A DNA stretch of 64,000 bases. Source: Acidobacteriota bacterium (GTDB taxonomy: Bacteria > Acidobacteriota > Blastocatellia > Pyrinomonadales > Pyrinomonadaceae). The stretch lies in contig JAIVJM010000012.1 in assembly GCA_020199995.1 (NCBI GenBank), forward strand, positions 1 through 64,000. Reading direction: 5' to 3'. The translations under genes and the position numbers were made by a program. Under the pieces are notes generated by a model. That model searched no databases. It was given only the letters and a program-made list of their open reading frames with translations, and was not told where the DNA came from. Within the stretch, counting starts at the first letter, position 1, and the number at the start of each line of letters is the position of its first letter. Shown in pieces: positions 1-8,230 of this stretch.

Positions 1-117
1 GTGTGCCCACTGTGCCGGTTGTCCTTCACGGGCGCGACTTCTACCACGCGGCGGAAGTGTGTAGCAACTGAAAGTCTTGCGCTGAAAGCGCATAGTTTCA
101 ACTAGCGTGCTGGAACA
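1..117. other. left edge, no firm gene
   Basis: No gene can be established here. One forward frame is open from the edge to a TGA at 69-71 and reads like a possible protein C-terminus (ending HAAEVCSN), so the tail of an upstream gene is possible but unproven. No clear promoter or strong ribosome site precedes the gene at 118. Confidence 0.25.
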
Positions 118-1290
118 ATGAATCCGAAGACTTCCCCGTGGCAGCGCGCGCTGCCGGCGGGGACGGCGGCGCTGGCGCTCGCCTTCTCGGTCGGGGCGGG
201 ACTCCTCAGCCACGTTCAGGGTAACGTCGCGCAGGCGCAGTCTGCCGGGGCGGGTGGCTCCGGGGGTGGCGGGGCGTCGGCGCAACGCGTCAAGGTGCGT
301 TCGCGCTCGCGCACGCAGTCGGGCGAAGGCGGCCCGGCGACCGAAGAGATACTGAACGCGCCGGAGTCGGTCGTCCGCTTCGACCACACTGAGGGCTCGC
401 CGCTCGTCTTCAACGACGCGAAGTTGAAACTCATCACGCGCGATCAACTGCGGCGGGCCGACGACGAGGGCGCGGACTTTTTCGATGAGGAGGAGAAGTC
501 GGCATTTCTGGTCACGCTGCCCACCGTCACGCTGACGAACGTCTCGGGCAAGAGCGTGCGGGAGATCGGCATCGGGTTCGCCAAAGACGGCCAAGTCCAC
601 GTCCTTATGGGCTACGCCGTCGCGCTCAAGCCCGGCGAGGCCCGGACGCTACAGTCCGAGTGGGGGCGGCGCAACATGATCATGCCGGGGACGTTTGCCG
701 ACGTGAGCGTGCGTGTCGTGTGGGCGACGTTCGCTGACGGCAGCGCGTGGGGCATGCTCCCGCGCACCCCGCCTCCGCCTCCGCCTCCCCCGCCTCCCCC
801 GGCGCCGGGCGACTCGGCAACGTTTGGGATGCTCCCTTCGTCGCAGTCCGCGACTCTGCACATGGCGCGGACTCCCGGCATGGCCGTAGGCGGCGCGGCG
901 ACGGCTGACGGCGGTTCGGGCAAGGGCGAAGGTCGCGGCGTCGGCGGCGGCGCGGGCAGAGGTCAGGGAGGAGGCGGCAGACTCGGGAAACTGATCTCAG
1001 GCCCCTCGCCTGCGTACCCGGCGATAGCGAGGAGCGTGCGCGCGCAGGGCGCGGTGGCGGTGAGGGTCACGGTGGACGAGAACGGGAAAGTGGTCGCGGC
1101 GCGAGCCGTCAGCGGCCATCCGCTTCTGCGTTCGGCGGCGGAAGAGGCGGCTCGCGCCGCGCAGTTCGAGCCGGAACTACTGGACGGCAAGCCCGTCAAA
1201 GTCTCCGGCACGATCAGCTACCACTTCGCACGCGCTCGCGCGAGCGCGAGGAGTTGGTCGAGTTCACCGAAGAGGTGCGGCGCAAGCTGA
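118..1290 (+). CDS. secreted TonB C-terminal domain protein, 3' end fused out of frame
   Basis: The protein has a signal-peptide-like N-terminus (hydrophobic residues about 15-30, AQA-Q cleavage near 40), a low-complexity Gly/Ser segment, a run of about 12 prolines near residues 216-228, a Gly-rich linker, and a TonB C-terminal fold from about 292 to 370 (SPAYPAIARSVRAQG through ISYHF). TonB proteins pass proton-motive energy to outer-membrane receptors; the cobalamin operon and Oar-like receptors nearby are possible partners. It has a cleavable-looking signal rather than the usual uncleaved anchor, so it may be periplasmic. TonB-C domains normally stop just after the YHF-type strand. Here the frame continues about 20 residues of Arg/Ser-rich sequence that is the yjbQ coding region read in another frame, so the natural stop appears lost. 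Confidence 0.75.
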   Translation: MNPKTSPWQRALPAGTAALALAFSVGAGLLSHVQGNVAQAQSAGAGGSGGGGASAQRVKVRSRSRTQSGEGGPATEEILNAPESVVRFDHTEGSPLVFNDAKLKLITRDQLRRADDEGADFFDEEEKSAFLVTLPTVTLTNVSGKSVREIGIGFAKDGQVHVLMGYAVALKPGEARTLQSEWGRRNMIMPGTFADVSVRVVWATFADGSAWGMLPRTPPPPPPPPPPPAPGDSATFGMLPSSQSATLHMARTPGMAVGGAATADGGSGKGEGRGVGGGAGRGQGGGGRLGKLISGPSPAYPAIARSVRAQGAVAVRVTVDENGKVVAARAVSGHPLLRSAAEEAARAAQFEPELLDGKPVKVSGTISYHFARARASARSWSSSPKRCGAS

Positions 1291-1619
1291 AAGGTTCGGG
1301 CGCGAGCGAGGGGCTGTGCGTGCTCTTCGTCCGGCACACGACGGCGGGGCTCACGGTTAACGAGAACGCCGACCCGGACGTGGCCTCCGACATGCTCCAC
1401 GCCTTGCGCACGCTCCTGCCGCAGCACGGCATGGGCTTCCGCCACGGCGAAGAGAATTCCGACGCACACATCAAGACGAGCCTCGTCGGCACGAGCGTGA
1501 CCGTGCCCTTCCGCGACGGCGAGCTGCTCCTCGGTCGCTGGCAGGGAATCTTTCTCTGCGAGTTCGACGGCGGGCGCGAGCGCGAGGTGGTGCTGACGAT
1601 AGTGAGCAGTGGGCAGTAA
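1254..1619 (+). CDS. yjbQ: YjbQ (UPF0047) family protein, 5' end damaged
   Basis: The body matches the YjbQ/UPF0047 family, small beta-rich proteins linked to thiamine-phosphate-synthase-like side activity. Visible hallmarks are HTTAGLTVNENADPDV, GEENSDAHIKTSLVGTS, and a Trp-Gln-Gly segment followed by a C-terminal EFDGGRERE. The only in-frame start is TTG at 1254. Homologous-looking sequence (LRTRSREREE) continues upstream in the same frame to about 1224 without any start codon, inside the end of the TonB-C gene. The true N-terminus therefore seems to have been removed together with the TonB stop codon. The last residues (VSSGQ) and the stop lie in a heptamer repeat. Family assignment is firm; the gene's integrity is doubtful. 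Confidence 0.8.
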   Translation: MVEFTEEVRRKLKGSGASEGLCVLFVRHTTAGLTVNENADPDVASDMLHALRTLLPQHGMGFRHGEENSDAHIKTSLVGTSVTVPFRDGELLLGRWQGIFLCEFDGGREREVVLTIVSSGQ

Positions 1620-1635
1620 GCGGTGAGCAGTAAAA
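1602..1635. repeat. heptamer repeat array (GTGAGCA type)
   Basis: About five degenerate 7-bp units (GTGAGCA, GTGGGCA, GTAAGCG, GTGAGCA, GTAAAAG) overlap the 3' end of yjbQ and supply its TAA stop. No facing arm was seen within 100 bp. The same word recurs at 45861 and 56155. Confidence 0.75.
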
Positions 1636-1741
1636 GAGGAAGGCAGCCGGTTGTCTCCCAATCTGGCTCAATGTATGCGCGACGAGCAGCAGCAGGACGA
1701 GGGCGGCGGACGGCGCGGGACACGCTCCAGCAACTCTTGAC

Positions 1742-2320
1742 TCACCACGCGCGCGACCAGCGCGGCCCCTCGTGATCGTCATCGCGCAGGCGTGTGCTCA
1801 CGCCCGCACGCAGTTCGAGCAAACGGCCCATGAGCCAGAGCAGGTCTGAGAGACGGTTGAGATAAGGAGTGACGTGCTCGCCCACCGCGCTCCCCTCTTC
1901 TGAGAGGCGGACGACCGCGCGCTCGGCGCGGCGGCAGACGGTACGGGCCACATCGTAGGCGGCGGCGGCGGCATGCTCGCCCGGCAAAGACCAGTCCGAA
2001 AGGATACCTTCGGTCGCCTCGATGCGTTCGACGTGCGCCGTCAACGCTTCGACCATCGCGGGCGTGACATACGTGTTCGGCGTCGCTTCGTCGCTCAGAG
2101 GGTTCGCCACCGCGCCGCTCACGACGAACAGCTCGCGCTGGATCGCCTTCGTCAGCTCGCGCACCTCCGCATCCTCACAGATCGAGCGCGCGAAGCCCAT
2201 CAGGGAAGTCAGCTCGTCAATCGTCCCGTAAGCCTCCACGCGCAGGTCGGCCTTCGACACCCTGTCGCCGCCGATCAGTCCGGTCTTGCCTTTGTCGCCA
2301 TGCTTGGTCGCTATGCTCAT
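1742..2320 (-). CDS. pduO: cob(I)yrinic acid a,c-diamide adenosyltransferase, PduO type
   Basis: This enzyme transfers the adenosyl group of ATP to cob(I)alamin to make coenzyme B12, the last step of cobalamin salvage, in the cytoplasm. The N-terminus (TKHGDKGKTGLIGGDRVSK) is the ATP-binding signature of PduO-type enzymes, and RTVCRRAERAVV and the C-terminal YLNRLSDLLW helix are also typical. Length (192 residues) is normal. ATG 2320 was chosen over GTG 2326 because a GGAG Shine-Dalgarno sits about 5 nt upstream of it. It is the last gene of the riboswitch-headed btu operon and is preceded by a repeat and a hairpin that could mask its ribosome site. Confidence 0.9.
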   Translation of the reverse strand: MSIATKHGDKGKTGLIGGDRVSKADLRVEAYGTIDELTSLMGFARSICEDAEVRELTKAIQRELFVVSGAVANPLSDEATPNTYVTPAMVEALTAHVERIEATEGILSDWSLPGEHAAAAAYDVARTVCRRAERAVVRLSEEGSAVGEHVTPYLNRLSDLLWLMGRLLELRAGVSTRLRDDDHEGPRWSRAW

Positions 2321-2321
2321 G

Positions 2322-2340
2322 TGCACTCCTTCGGAGTGCA
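2322..2340 (-). promoter_or_regulatory. hairpin covering the pduO ribosome-binding site
   Basis: Arms 2322-2329 and 2333-2340 are perfect 8-bp complements with a 3-nt loop. On the minus strand the GGAG of the pduO Shine-Dalgarno lies in the 3' arm, immediately before ATG 2320. Folding would hide the ribosome site. Regulation is inferred. Confidence 0.5.
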
Positions 2341-2420
2341 GAGGCTAGATGTTGGAGGCTGGAGGCTCGTCAAAAACAAAAACTTCTTACGAGCCTCTCA
2401 TCTCCATCCTCTCTCCTCTG
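2341..2420. repeat. degenerate heptamer hairpin (GAGGCTN type)
   Basis: The left arm (2341-2371) carries GAGGCTA, GTTGGAG and GGCTGGA-like units. The right arm (2388-2420) is an imperfect complement built from CCTCTCA and CCATCCT-like units. The best paired part is ACGAGCCTC near the loop. It fills the btuC-pduO gap. Confidence 0.6.
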
Positions 2421-2425
2421 CTTTG

Positions 2426-3493
2426 TTACATCGCCGAATATCGCTGCTGTCTTCTCAAAAGCAGAAGGAAGACGGGGCCGCCCGCGATGGCCGTGATCGC
2501 GCCGACGGGCAGCTCGCCCGCGCCGAGCACCGTGCGCGCAATCGTATCGGCCAGCATCAGGAACGCCGCGCCGAGGACGAACGAGCACGGCAGGACGAGG
2601 CGCACGTCCTCGCCGAAGAGGAGCCGCACCGCGTGCGGGACGATGAGCCCGACGAAGCCGATGGTCCCGCCGACCGCCACCGTCACGCCGACGATCAAAG
2701 AGGCCGCGGCGTAGACGAGCCGCTCGCTGCGGCGGACGTTGACGCCGAGGCTCGCCGCCGTCTCCTCGTCCACCGCGAGCAGATGCAGGTCGCGCGCCAT
2801 CGCCAGCAGGACGACCCACCCCGGAACTAAAAACAGCAGCATTCGCCAGACCAGCTCGAAGCCCACCACGTCGAGGCTGCCGATGGTCCAGCGCAGGATT
2901 TGCAGAGCGCGCGAGTAGTCGGCGAAATACTGGATGATGATGACGCCCGCCGCCGCAATCGTGTTCATCACGACCCCGGCGAGCAGGAGCGCCCCCGGCA
3001 GCACGGTTCCGCCCGTGCGCGCCAGACGGTAGACGACCATCACCGCCGCGCCCGCGCCGAGGAAGGCCGCGACGAAAACCACAGGCAGCCCAGCCAGACG
3101 CGACCCCATCCCGAAGGCAATCGCGATGCTCGCGCCCAGCGCGCCGCCGCCCGAGACGCCGAGCGTGAGGGGCTCGGCCAGCGGGTTGCGGAACAAAGCC
3201 TGCAACGCCGCCCCCACCATTGCTAACGACGCGCCCACGATCCCGGCCATCACGACGCGCGGCAGCCGCAGTTGAAAGAAGACCATCCGCGCCCGCTCGT
3301 CTGAGGCGAGCGCCGCCACATCGAGCCGCTGGTATCCGGCCCACAGCGCCAGCAGCGTCGCGCCCACCAGCACTCCCGCGAGCAGCAGCAGCGCGCGGCG
3401 CAGGCGCACGCCCGCGGATGCGGATGGCGAATGGCTGATGGCGGATTGACGAGCCGACACAGATTTCACGCTTCGAGTTCTTTCGACCGGCAT
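2426..3493 (-). CDS. btuC: cobalamin ABC transporter permease
   Basis: A FecCD/BtuC-family inner-membrane permease with about ten hydrophobic helices. Family hallmarks are RLPRVVMAGIVGASLAMVG, QALFRNPLAEPLTLG, the ATP-binding-subunit loop LGVNVRRSERL, and the C-terminal GTIGFVGLIVPHAVR. With BtuD and BtuF it imports vitamin B12; corrinoid specificity comes from operon context, since iron-siderophore permeases share the fold. The open frame extends into btuD, but ATG 3493 fits the family better. Its first 25 or so residues (Ser/Ala-rich) lie in a heptamer repeat, so the annotated N-terminus may be partly non-native. Confidence 0.88.
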   Translation of the reverse strand: MPVERTRSVKSVSARQSAISHSPSASAGVRLRRALLLLAGVLVGATLLALWAGYQRLDVAALASDERARMVFFQLRLPRVVMAGIVGASLAMVGAALQALFRNPLAEPLTLGVSGGGALGASIAIAFGMGSRLAGLPVVFVAAFLGAGAAVMVVYRLARTGGTVLPGALLLAGVVMNTIAAAGVIIIQYFADYSRALQILRWTIGSLDVVGFELVWRMLLFLVPGWVVLLAMARDLHLLAVDEETAASLGVNVRRSERLVYAAASLIVGVTVAVGGTIGFVGLIVPHAVRLLFGEDVRLVLPCSFVLGAAFLMLADTIARTVLGAGELPVGAITAIAGGPVFLLLLRRQQRYSAM

Positions 3494-3535
3494 GGTTACT
3501 TTAAAATCCGCAATCCGCAATCCGCAATCCGCAAT
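3415..3535. repeat. heptamer inverted repeat (AATCCGC type)
   Basis: Right arm 3507-3535 has four AATCCGC units. The facing arm 3415-3447 has GCGGAT/GGCGAAT/GGCTGAT/GGCGGATTG units and lies inside the start of btuC. It bridges the btuD stop and the btuC start. Confidence 0.7.
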
Positions 3536-3537
3536 CG

Positions 3538-4344
3538 TTAAAGTTCCGACCAGACGAACGTGCGCCCGAAGGCACGGCGCGCGCGGACGTGCTCGTCGCC
3601 GTAGACTTCGGCGAGCACTTCGTCGCGCAAAACTTCGGAGGGCGAGCCCGCCGCCGTGACCGCGCCGCAGCGCATCGCGTAGACGCGGTCGAAGGCCGGG
3701 TCGAGCAGTTGGAGGTCGTGCGTGATGATGAGCGTCGTCAGCGCGCGCTCGTCGCGCAGCGAGATGAGATGGCGGATGAGCCCGGCGCGGTGCTTGAGGT
3801 CGAGCGCCGCCGAGGGCTCGTCGAGCAGCAGGCACTCGGGCTCCTGCGCCAGAGCGCGAGCGAGCGCGATTGACTGACGCTCGCCGCCCGACAACTCCGT
3901 CACGGGGCGCGCGGCGAGGTGCGCGGCGTCCACGGCTTCGAGCGCGGAGCGCGCGGCCTGCGTATCGCTCTCGTCCTCGAAGCGGAAGCGCGTCGTGTAG
4001 GGACTCCGGCCCGTGAGGACGACTTCGAGCGCGGTGAAGGGGAAGACGGTCGAGATGGTCTGCGGCACATAGGCGATGCGCCGCGCGCGCCGCCGCGCGT
4101 CGAGACTACCGAGCGGCACACCGTCGAAGAGCACCTCGCCGCCCGAAGGTTTGAGGAGCCCGCAGAGCAAACGGATGAGCGTTGACTTCCCCGACCCGTT
4201 CGCGCCGATGAGCGCCGAGAGACGCCCGCGCGCGACACTGAGCGTCGCGCCCGCGACGACCTCCGGCGCGCCCGCCGCGTAAGCGAAGCGCAACCCCCGC
4301 GCCTCGATCAGAGCGGCCGTGCTGTCGCCCTTGTGCGCGCTCAC
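3538..4344 (-). CDS. btuD: cobalamin ABC transporter ATP-binding protein
   Basis: The nucleotide-binding subunit that powers B12 import with BtuC. It shows Walker A GANGSGKST, a Q-loop (YVPQT), the ABC signature LSGGERQ, Walker B CLLLDEPSAAL and an H-loop (IITHD). It is 268 residues long, normal for the family. GTG 4344 was chosen because it overlaps the btuF stop as GTGA (4341-4344), an arrangement suggesting translational coupling, and because upstream open frame has no family similarity. FecE-like iron transport is the alternative, made less likely by the riboswitch and the adenosyltransferase. Confidence 0.9.
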   Translation of the reverse strand: MSAHKGDSTAALIEARGLRFAYAAGAPEVVAGATLSVARGRLSALIGANGSGKSTLIRLLCGLLKPSGGEVLFDGVPLGSLDARRRARRIAYVPQTISTVFPFTALEVVLTGRSPYTTRFRFEDESDTQAARSALEAVDAAHLAARPVTELSGGERQSIALARALAQEPECLLLDEPSAALDLKHRAGLIRHLISLRDERALTTLIITHDLQLLDPAFDRVYAMRCGAVTAAGSPSEVLRDEVLAEVYGDEHVRARRAFGRTFVWSEL

Positions 4345-5309
4345 TGCTTGAACACCTCCGGGTGAATCAGCTCGGCGAACCTGCGTGCCGTGTCGCCGAC
4401 GAACTGCGAAGGGTGCAGCATCGTTTCCTCGCGCAGCGCGTAGACGCGCCCCTCGCGCACGGCGCGCAAGGCGGGCAGCTCGCGCCACACGGCCAGAGTG
4501 TCTTCGGCGAATTTCCCTTCGGTCTTATGAATCATGAGGTCGATGATGACATCCGGGTCGAGCGCGAGCACCGCCTCCTTCTGCAACTTGCCCCAGCCCC
4601 CTTGCGCCGGAGGCGCGATGGATTTGCCGCCCGCCGTCTCGATCAGCTCGACGAGGAAGCTGCCGTCGGCTGCGGTGTAGAGGTCGCGCAGCGTGCCGGG
4701 CACGCGGTCAACGACGCAGAGCACGCGGCGGCGCGGGAGCGGCGCGGCTCGCAGACGAACCGTCTCGATTGTCTCGCGCGTCTGCCGGAGCAGGCGCGCG
4801 GCCTCGGCCTCGTTCCCCGTCGCGCGCCCGACCTGCTCGATGGCCGTGAAAGCGTCTTCGAGCGAGCGGCTCGGGACGCTCAGCGTGCGGATACCCATCG
4901 CCTCGATCTTGTCTTTGACGAACTGCGCCTGCGAGTCCCAGAAGACGACGAGGTCGGGCCGGAGCGCCGCCAACTGTTCGAGGTTCGGGTTGCTCCACCC
5001 GCCGACGCGCGGCAAGTCTTTCACCTCCGGCGGGTAGGTGCAATAGTCCGAGACGGCGACGACCCTCGCGAACGCGCCGACGCCCGCCAGAATCTCGGTC
5101 GTGCTCGGCGTCAGCGAGATGATGCGCTGCGGTCGTGCGTCCCGCGCGCCGGGCGCACTGCTGCTGCCGCCGGACGAAGCGCCGATGTCGCCGCCCCCGC
5201 TCTGCCCGCCGCACGAAGCGCCGAGCGCGGCGAAGACGAGCAGCGCGCAGCACAACGCCGCCCGCGCGCGCCTGAAGTTTTCAGAGACTCGCGTCCTTCT
5301 CAGCATCAA
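4341..5309 (-). CDS. btuF: cobalamin-binding periplasmic protein
   Basis: The substrate-binding subunit of the B12 transporter. After a signal segment (residues 1-33, ALLVFAALGASC, a loose lipobox) and a Gly/Ser linker, it has the BtuF-type lobe start IISLTPSTTEILAGVGA, then YPPEVKDLPRVGG and LEQLAALRPDLVV, and a second lobe with a GGKSIA motif. Cys33 could be lipidated, tethering the protein to a membrane. The gene overlaps DUF5522 at its 5' end by 29 bp and btuD at its 3' end by 4 bp. Helical-backbone siderophore-binding proteins are close relatives; the operon favours cobalamin. Confidence 0.87.
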   Translation of the reverse strand: MMLRRTRVSENFRRARAALCCALLVFAALGASCGGQSGGGDIGASSGGSSSAPGARDARPQRIISLTPSTTEILAGVGAFARVVAVSDYCTYPPEVKDLPRVGGWSNPNLEQLAALRPDLVVFWDSQAQFVKDKIEAMGIRTLSVPSRSLEDAFTAIEQVGRATGNEAEAARLLRQTRETIETVRLRAAPLPRRRVLCVVDRVPGTLRDLYTAADGSFLVELIETAGGKSIAPPAQGGWGKLQKEAVLALDPDVIIDLMIHKTEGKFAEDTLAVWRELPALRAVREGRVYALREETMLHPSQFVGDTARRFAELIHPEVFKQ

Positions 5310-5553
5310 CCACCCCCTCCCGATTTTCGACCGGCGCGCCCGCCGCCGCCGCCGCCGCGGCCCCGCCCCGGAACGGGCAATGACGGCAGCCGCTCTCGCA
5401 ACACGAACCGCGCCGCAGGTGATAAAGCGCGGTGAAGACCATCGCCGCGCCCTCCAGGTAAAAATCCACGCCCTCTCTTAACGGACGAGGACGGAGCGAT
5501 GAGAGGTGAAACCCGTTGTCGTCAACTTCCGTCCGAATGTCTTTTCCCTTCAT
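5281..5553 (-). CDS. DUF5522-like small cysteine protein
   Basis: A 90-residue cytoplasmic protein with the compact motif EGVDFYLEGAAMVFTALYHL followed by RGSCCESGCRHCPF, characteristic of DUF5522. The CC-x3-C-x2-C group could bind zinc or an Fe-S cluster; its function is unknown. It lies between the receptor and btuF within the B12 operon. The stretch HLSSLRPRPLREG is encoded in one arm of a heptamer inverted repeat. An Ala run near residues 65-71 and the divergent C-terminus come before the btuF overlap. Confidence 0.7.
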   Translation of the reverse strand: MKGKDIRTEVDDNGFHLSSLRPRPLREGVDFYLEGAAMVFTALYHLRRGSCCESGCRHCPFRGGAAAAAAAGAPVENREGVVDAEKDASL

Positions 5554-5578
5554 CCATCATCCCTCCGCCCTCATCCCT
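5484..5578. repeat. heptamer inverted repeat (GGATGAN type)
   Basis: Arm 5549-5578 reads on the minus strand as GGATGAG, GGCGGAG, GGATGAT, GGATGAA. An imperfect facing arm at 5484-5510 (GGACGAG, GACGGAG, CGATGAG) lies inside the DUF5522 coding region. The array directly follows the stop of the BtuB-like gene on the plus-strand map. Confidence 0.6.
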
Positions 5579-5580
5579 TT

Positions 5581-7858
5581 TTAGAAGCTGAGCGCCGCGC
5601 CGCCGCGGGCGTTGATGCCGGGCGTGCGAAAGCCGTTCTCAAAGTAACGCCGGTCGAACAAATTCTCGACCTTGCCGAAGAAGCGCAATGAGCGCGACTC
5701 GGCGAGCGGCAGCGTGTAGCTCGCGGCCACGTCCGCCTTCATGATGCCGTCGAAGCGATAAGCGCGGTTGCGGAACTCGCGCTGGTCGAAGACGGGCGCG
5801 AGGTAGTCGCTCGACGCCGTGAGGTCGAAGTTTAAGACGACGCGGCGACCGAGGCGCTGCGTCGCGACGAGCGAGAACTGGTGGTCGGGCGTGCCGAACG
5901 AGCGGAGGATGTTTTCGACCTGCGGGCGTCGCTGGTCGGCGTTCGTGTGCGTGTATGAAGCGAAGAGGTCGAGCGTGCGCGTCGGCGCGAGCGTCGCGCT
6001 GAGTTCCAACCCGCGGGCCAGCTCGCCGCCCGTGTTGAAGTAGCCGCCGAAGGGGCGTCCGAAGGGGTCGGCGGCGCCTGTGGCTCCGAAGTCCACGACC
6101 TCCTGCAAGCGCGTGTAGAAGTAGGTCGCGGAGAGACGCACGCGGTTGCCGCCGAAGGATTGGTCTAAGCCGGCGTCGAAGGCGAGGGAGCGGTCGGGCG
6201 CGAGGCGCGGGTCGCCGAGCGGGACGAAAGAGCCGGAAAAGCTGCTGTAGAACGAGCCGAAGCGCTCGAAGAGCGAGGGCTTGCGGTAGCCGTTCCCGGC
6301 GTGCGCGCGCAGCTTCGTCCCCGTCGAGCGGAAGAAATAGGCGACGGAGCCGTCGCCCGTGTAGGCGCGGGGCGGCGCGACGAAAATGATACCGCCGAAG
6401 GGCGCATTCGCCGAAGGAAGGAAGCGCGGCGCGTCGAGCGAGAAAGTCTGTGCGCGGAAGGCCGCCGAGAGTTGCAGCCGTTCGCCGAAGAAGCGGAGCT
6501 GATCCTGCACGAAGAAGGCTTGGCTGCGCTCAGAGACTTCGACTGAAGAGTCGTCCGAGGGGTCGGCGCCGAACGAGCGGTTGAGGAAGTTCTCGACCTC
6601 GAATTCGTACCCGGCGGTGACGTAGTTGTGTCGCCCGAGGCGGATGTCAGTGCGCGCGCTGAGGGTATGGACTGAGCCGTCGAAGTGGTTGCGCGTCGAG
6701 CCGGCGGGCTCGAAGAAGATAAAATCAAAAGGGTCGCCGGGCGCGGCGGGGCCGTCGCGGAAGGCGTTGCGTGTGGCGAGCGCGTGGTAGGTCAGGGCAT
6801 AGCCGAAATCCTCCGAGGGGCGCTGCGCGAAGGTGAACGCGCCCGAGAAGAAGCGAGCCGCGCGAGTGTTGTCCGCGTCGTTCGGCGCGGGGACGAAGGA
6901 CGCGGCAGAGGAGTCGAGCCCGTTGAAGCTCGCGCCCGCCTCGAAGCGTCGGAGTTCGGCGGCGGCGAGCGGGCGCGCGTCAATGATGCCGCTCGCGGGC
7001 AGCGTCCCCGTGACCAGCGGGTTCTCGTTCAATTGGACGAAGGAGTCAGAGGCGTAGAGCCGCGCCGACAGAGTAGCCGTCGGCGTGAGGCGGAAGAGGA
7101 TGCGCCCCTGTGCGGTCGTGTTGCGCGTCGCGTCGTCGCCGTCAACGCCGCGCGCGACGTTGAGGTGAGAGACGCCCGCGCTGTAGATGACGCGGTCGGC
7201 GTCGCCCGCGCCGCCCGCGAATTGCGCGCGCGCGCGGGCGAACCCCAAGCCCCCGCCTTCGACGAGCAGGTTGCCGCGGAACGGGCCGCCGCCCTCGTCC
7301 GTGACGATGTTGACGACGCCGCCGATGGCGTTCGTGCCGTAGAGCGAGGAGCCGGAGCCGCGCAGGACTTCGACGCGACCGGTGTCCGTGACGGCGAGGT
7401 CGCCGATGAAGCCCGAGGCGTCGCCGCGCACCGCCGTCACGTGTGTCCGATGCGATGACGACGACCTCCGTGCTCACGCCCGAGACTTCGAGACGGAGGT
7501 CGAGCGCGAGCGACTCGCCGCGCGCGACCTTCAACTCGCGCGCCGTGGCGCGCGCAAACCCAAAGGCTTCGGCTTCGACGAGGTACGCGCCCGGCGCGAG
7601 GCGCTCGAAGCGGTACGCGCCCGAGTCGTCCGAAGTCGTCGAGAGTCGCACCTGATTGCGCTCGCGCGCGTAGAGCGTGACGGACGCGCCCGGCACGCCC
7701 GCGCCCCGCGGGTCCGTGACGCGCCCCACCACGGACGCGCTCTGCGGCGGCGGCTGCTGCTGCTGTTGAGCCCACGCGGCGGGCGCGGCGCACAGCAGCA
7801 AGAGCAGCGTCGCGGACGCGAGACGAATTTTGCGAACGAAGTCCTCTCTCCTCATCAT
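5581..7858 (-). pseudogene. TonB-dependent BtuB-like receptor with plug deletion/frameshift
   Basis: An outer-membrane receptor, probably for cobalamin given the riboswitch. Part 1 (7858 to about 7445) has a signal peptide, a Gln-rich stretch, a carboxypeptidase-regulatory fold (VVGRVTDPRGAGVPGASV) and the start of a plug (STEVVVIASDT). Part 2 (7440-5581) resumes in another frame at RGDASGFIGDLAV, then VEVLRGSGSSLYGTNAIGG and a long beta-barrel ending in ALSF. Comparing the two flanks with BtuB-type plugs, roughly 55-60 residues are missing at the junction and the reading frame is broken. As written, no functional receptor is made. ATG 7858 (or 7855) follows an AGGAA site. The lesion could be real or an assembly error. 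Confidence 0.75.
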
Positions 7859-7966
7859 CTCTGATTCCTTTTTCTGCGGCAGAAGGGCGGCGGTGACGGA
7901 CTCGGGCCTTAGGGTGGGGGAGGTAAGGAGAGGTCGGATGAGCCCACCAGTCTGCGTCAAACTGAA

Positions 7967-8004
7967 AACGCCCTCGGTCTTCCGTGAGGAAGACCGAGGG
8001 CGTT
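7967..8004 (-). terminator. leader terminator downstream of the B12 riboswitch
   Basis: Arms 7967-7983 and 7988-8004 are perfect 17-bp complements with a 4-nt loop (TCAC on the minus strand), followed by TTTTCAGTTTG. It lies between the riboswitch and the receptor start, the position expected for a ligand-controlled terminator. No anti-terminator pairing was worked out. Confidence 0.7.
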
Positions 8005-8149
8005 GCCGTTAAAGCAGTTGGAGAAACAAAGGGCGCTTAACGCGCTCGACGGGAAGAACCCCTCGGATGCCCCGGAAGGCATCCCCCTTCGCTTCATCAC
8101 GACGCCACTCGCCCTGTCCCGGGGCACAAGCGGTCGCCACCATCGAAAT

Positions 8150-8224
8150 AGCTATTAGCTATTAGCTATTAGCTTTCAGCTTTAAAACTTCTAGCTGAAA
8201 GCTAACAGCTAATAGCTAATAGCT
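8150..8224. repeat. heptamer hairpin (TAGCTAT type) in the riboswitch leader
   Basis: Arms 8150-8181 and 8193-8224 are 32-nt complements with one mismatch and an 11-nt loop. They consist of AGCTATT units followed by an AGCTTTC unit. The right arm starts 6 bp below the B12 box. Confidence 0.85.
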
Positions 8225-8230
8225 CTCTTT

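Noticed and set aside
3493..3835. Longer btuC start inside btuD
   Set aside because: The upstream residues are the btuD region in another frame and the repeat; family similarity begins after 3493.
8041..8140. A second riboswitch between the heptamer hairpin and the terminator
   Set aside because: It has a GGATGCC hairpin and GC-rich stems, but I could not match a conserved aptamer core.
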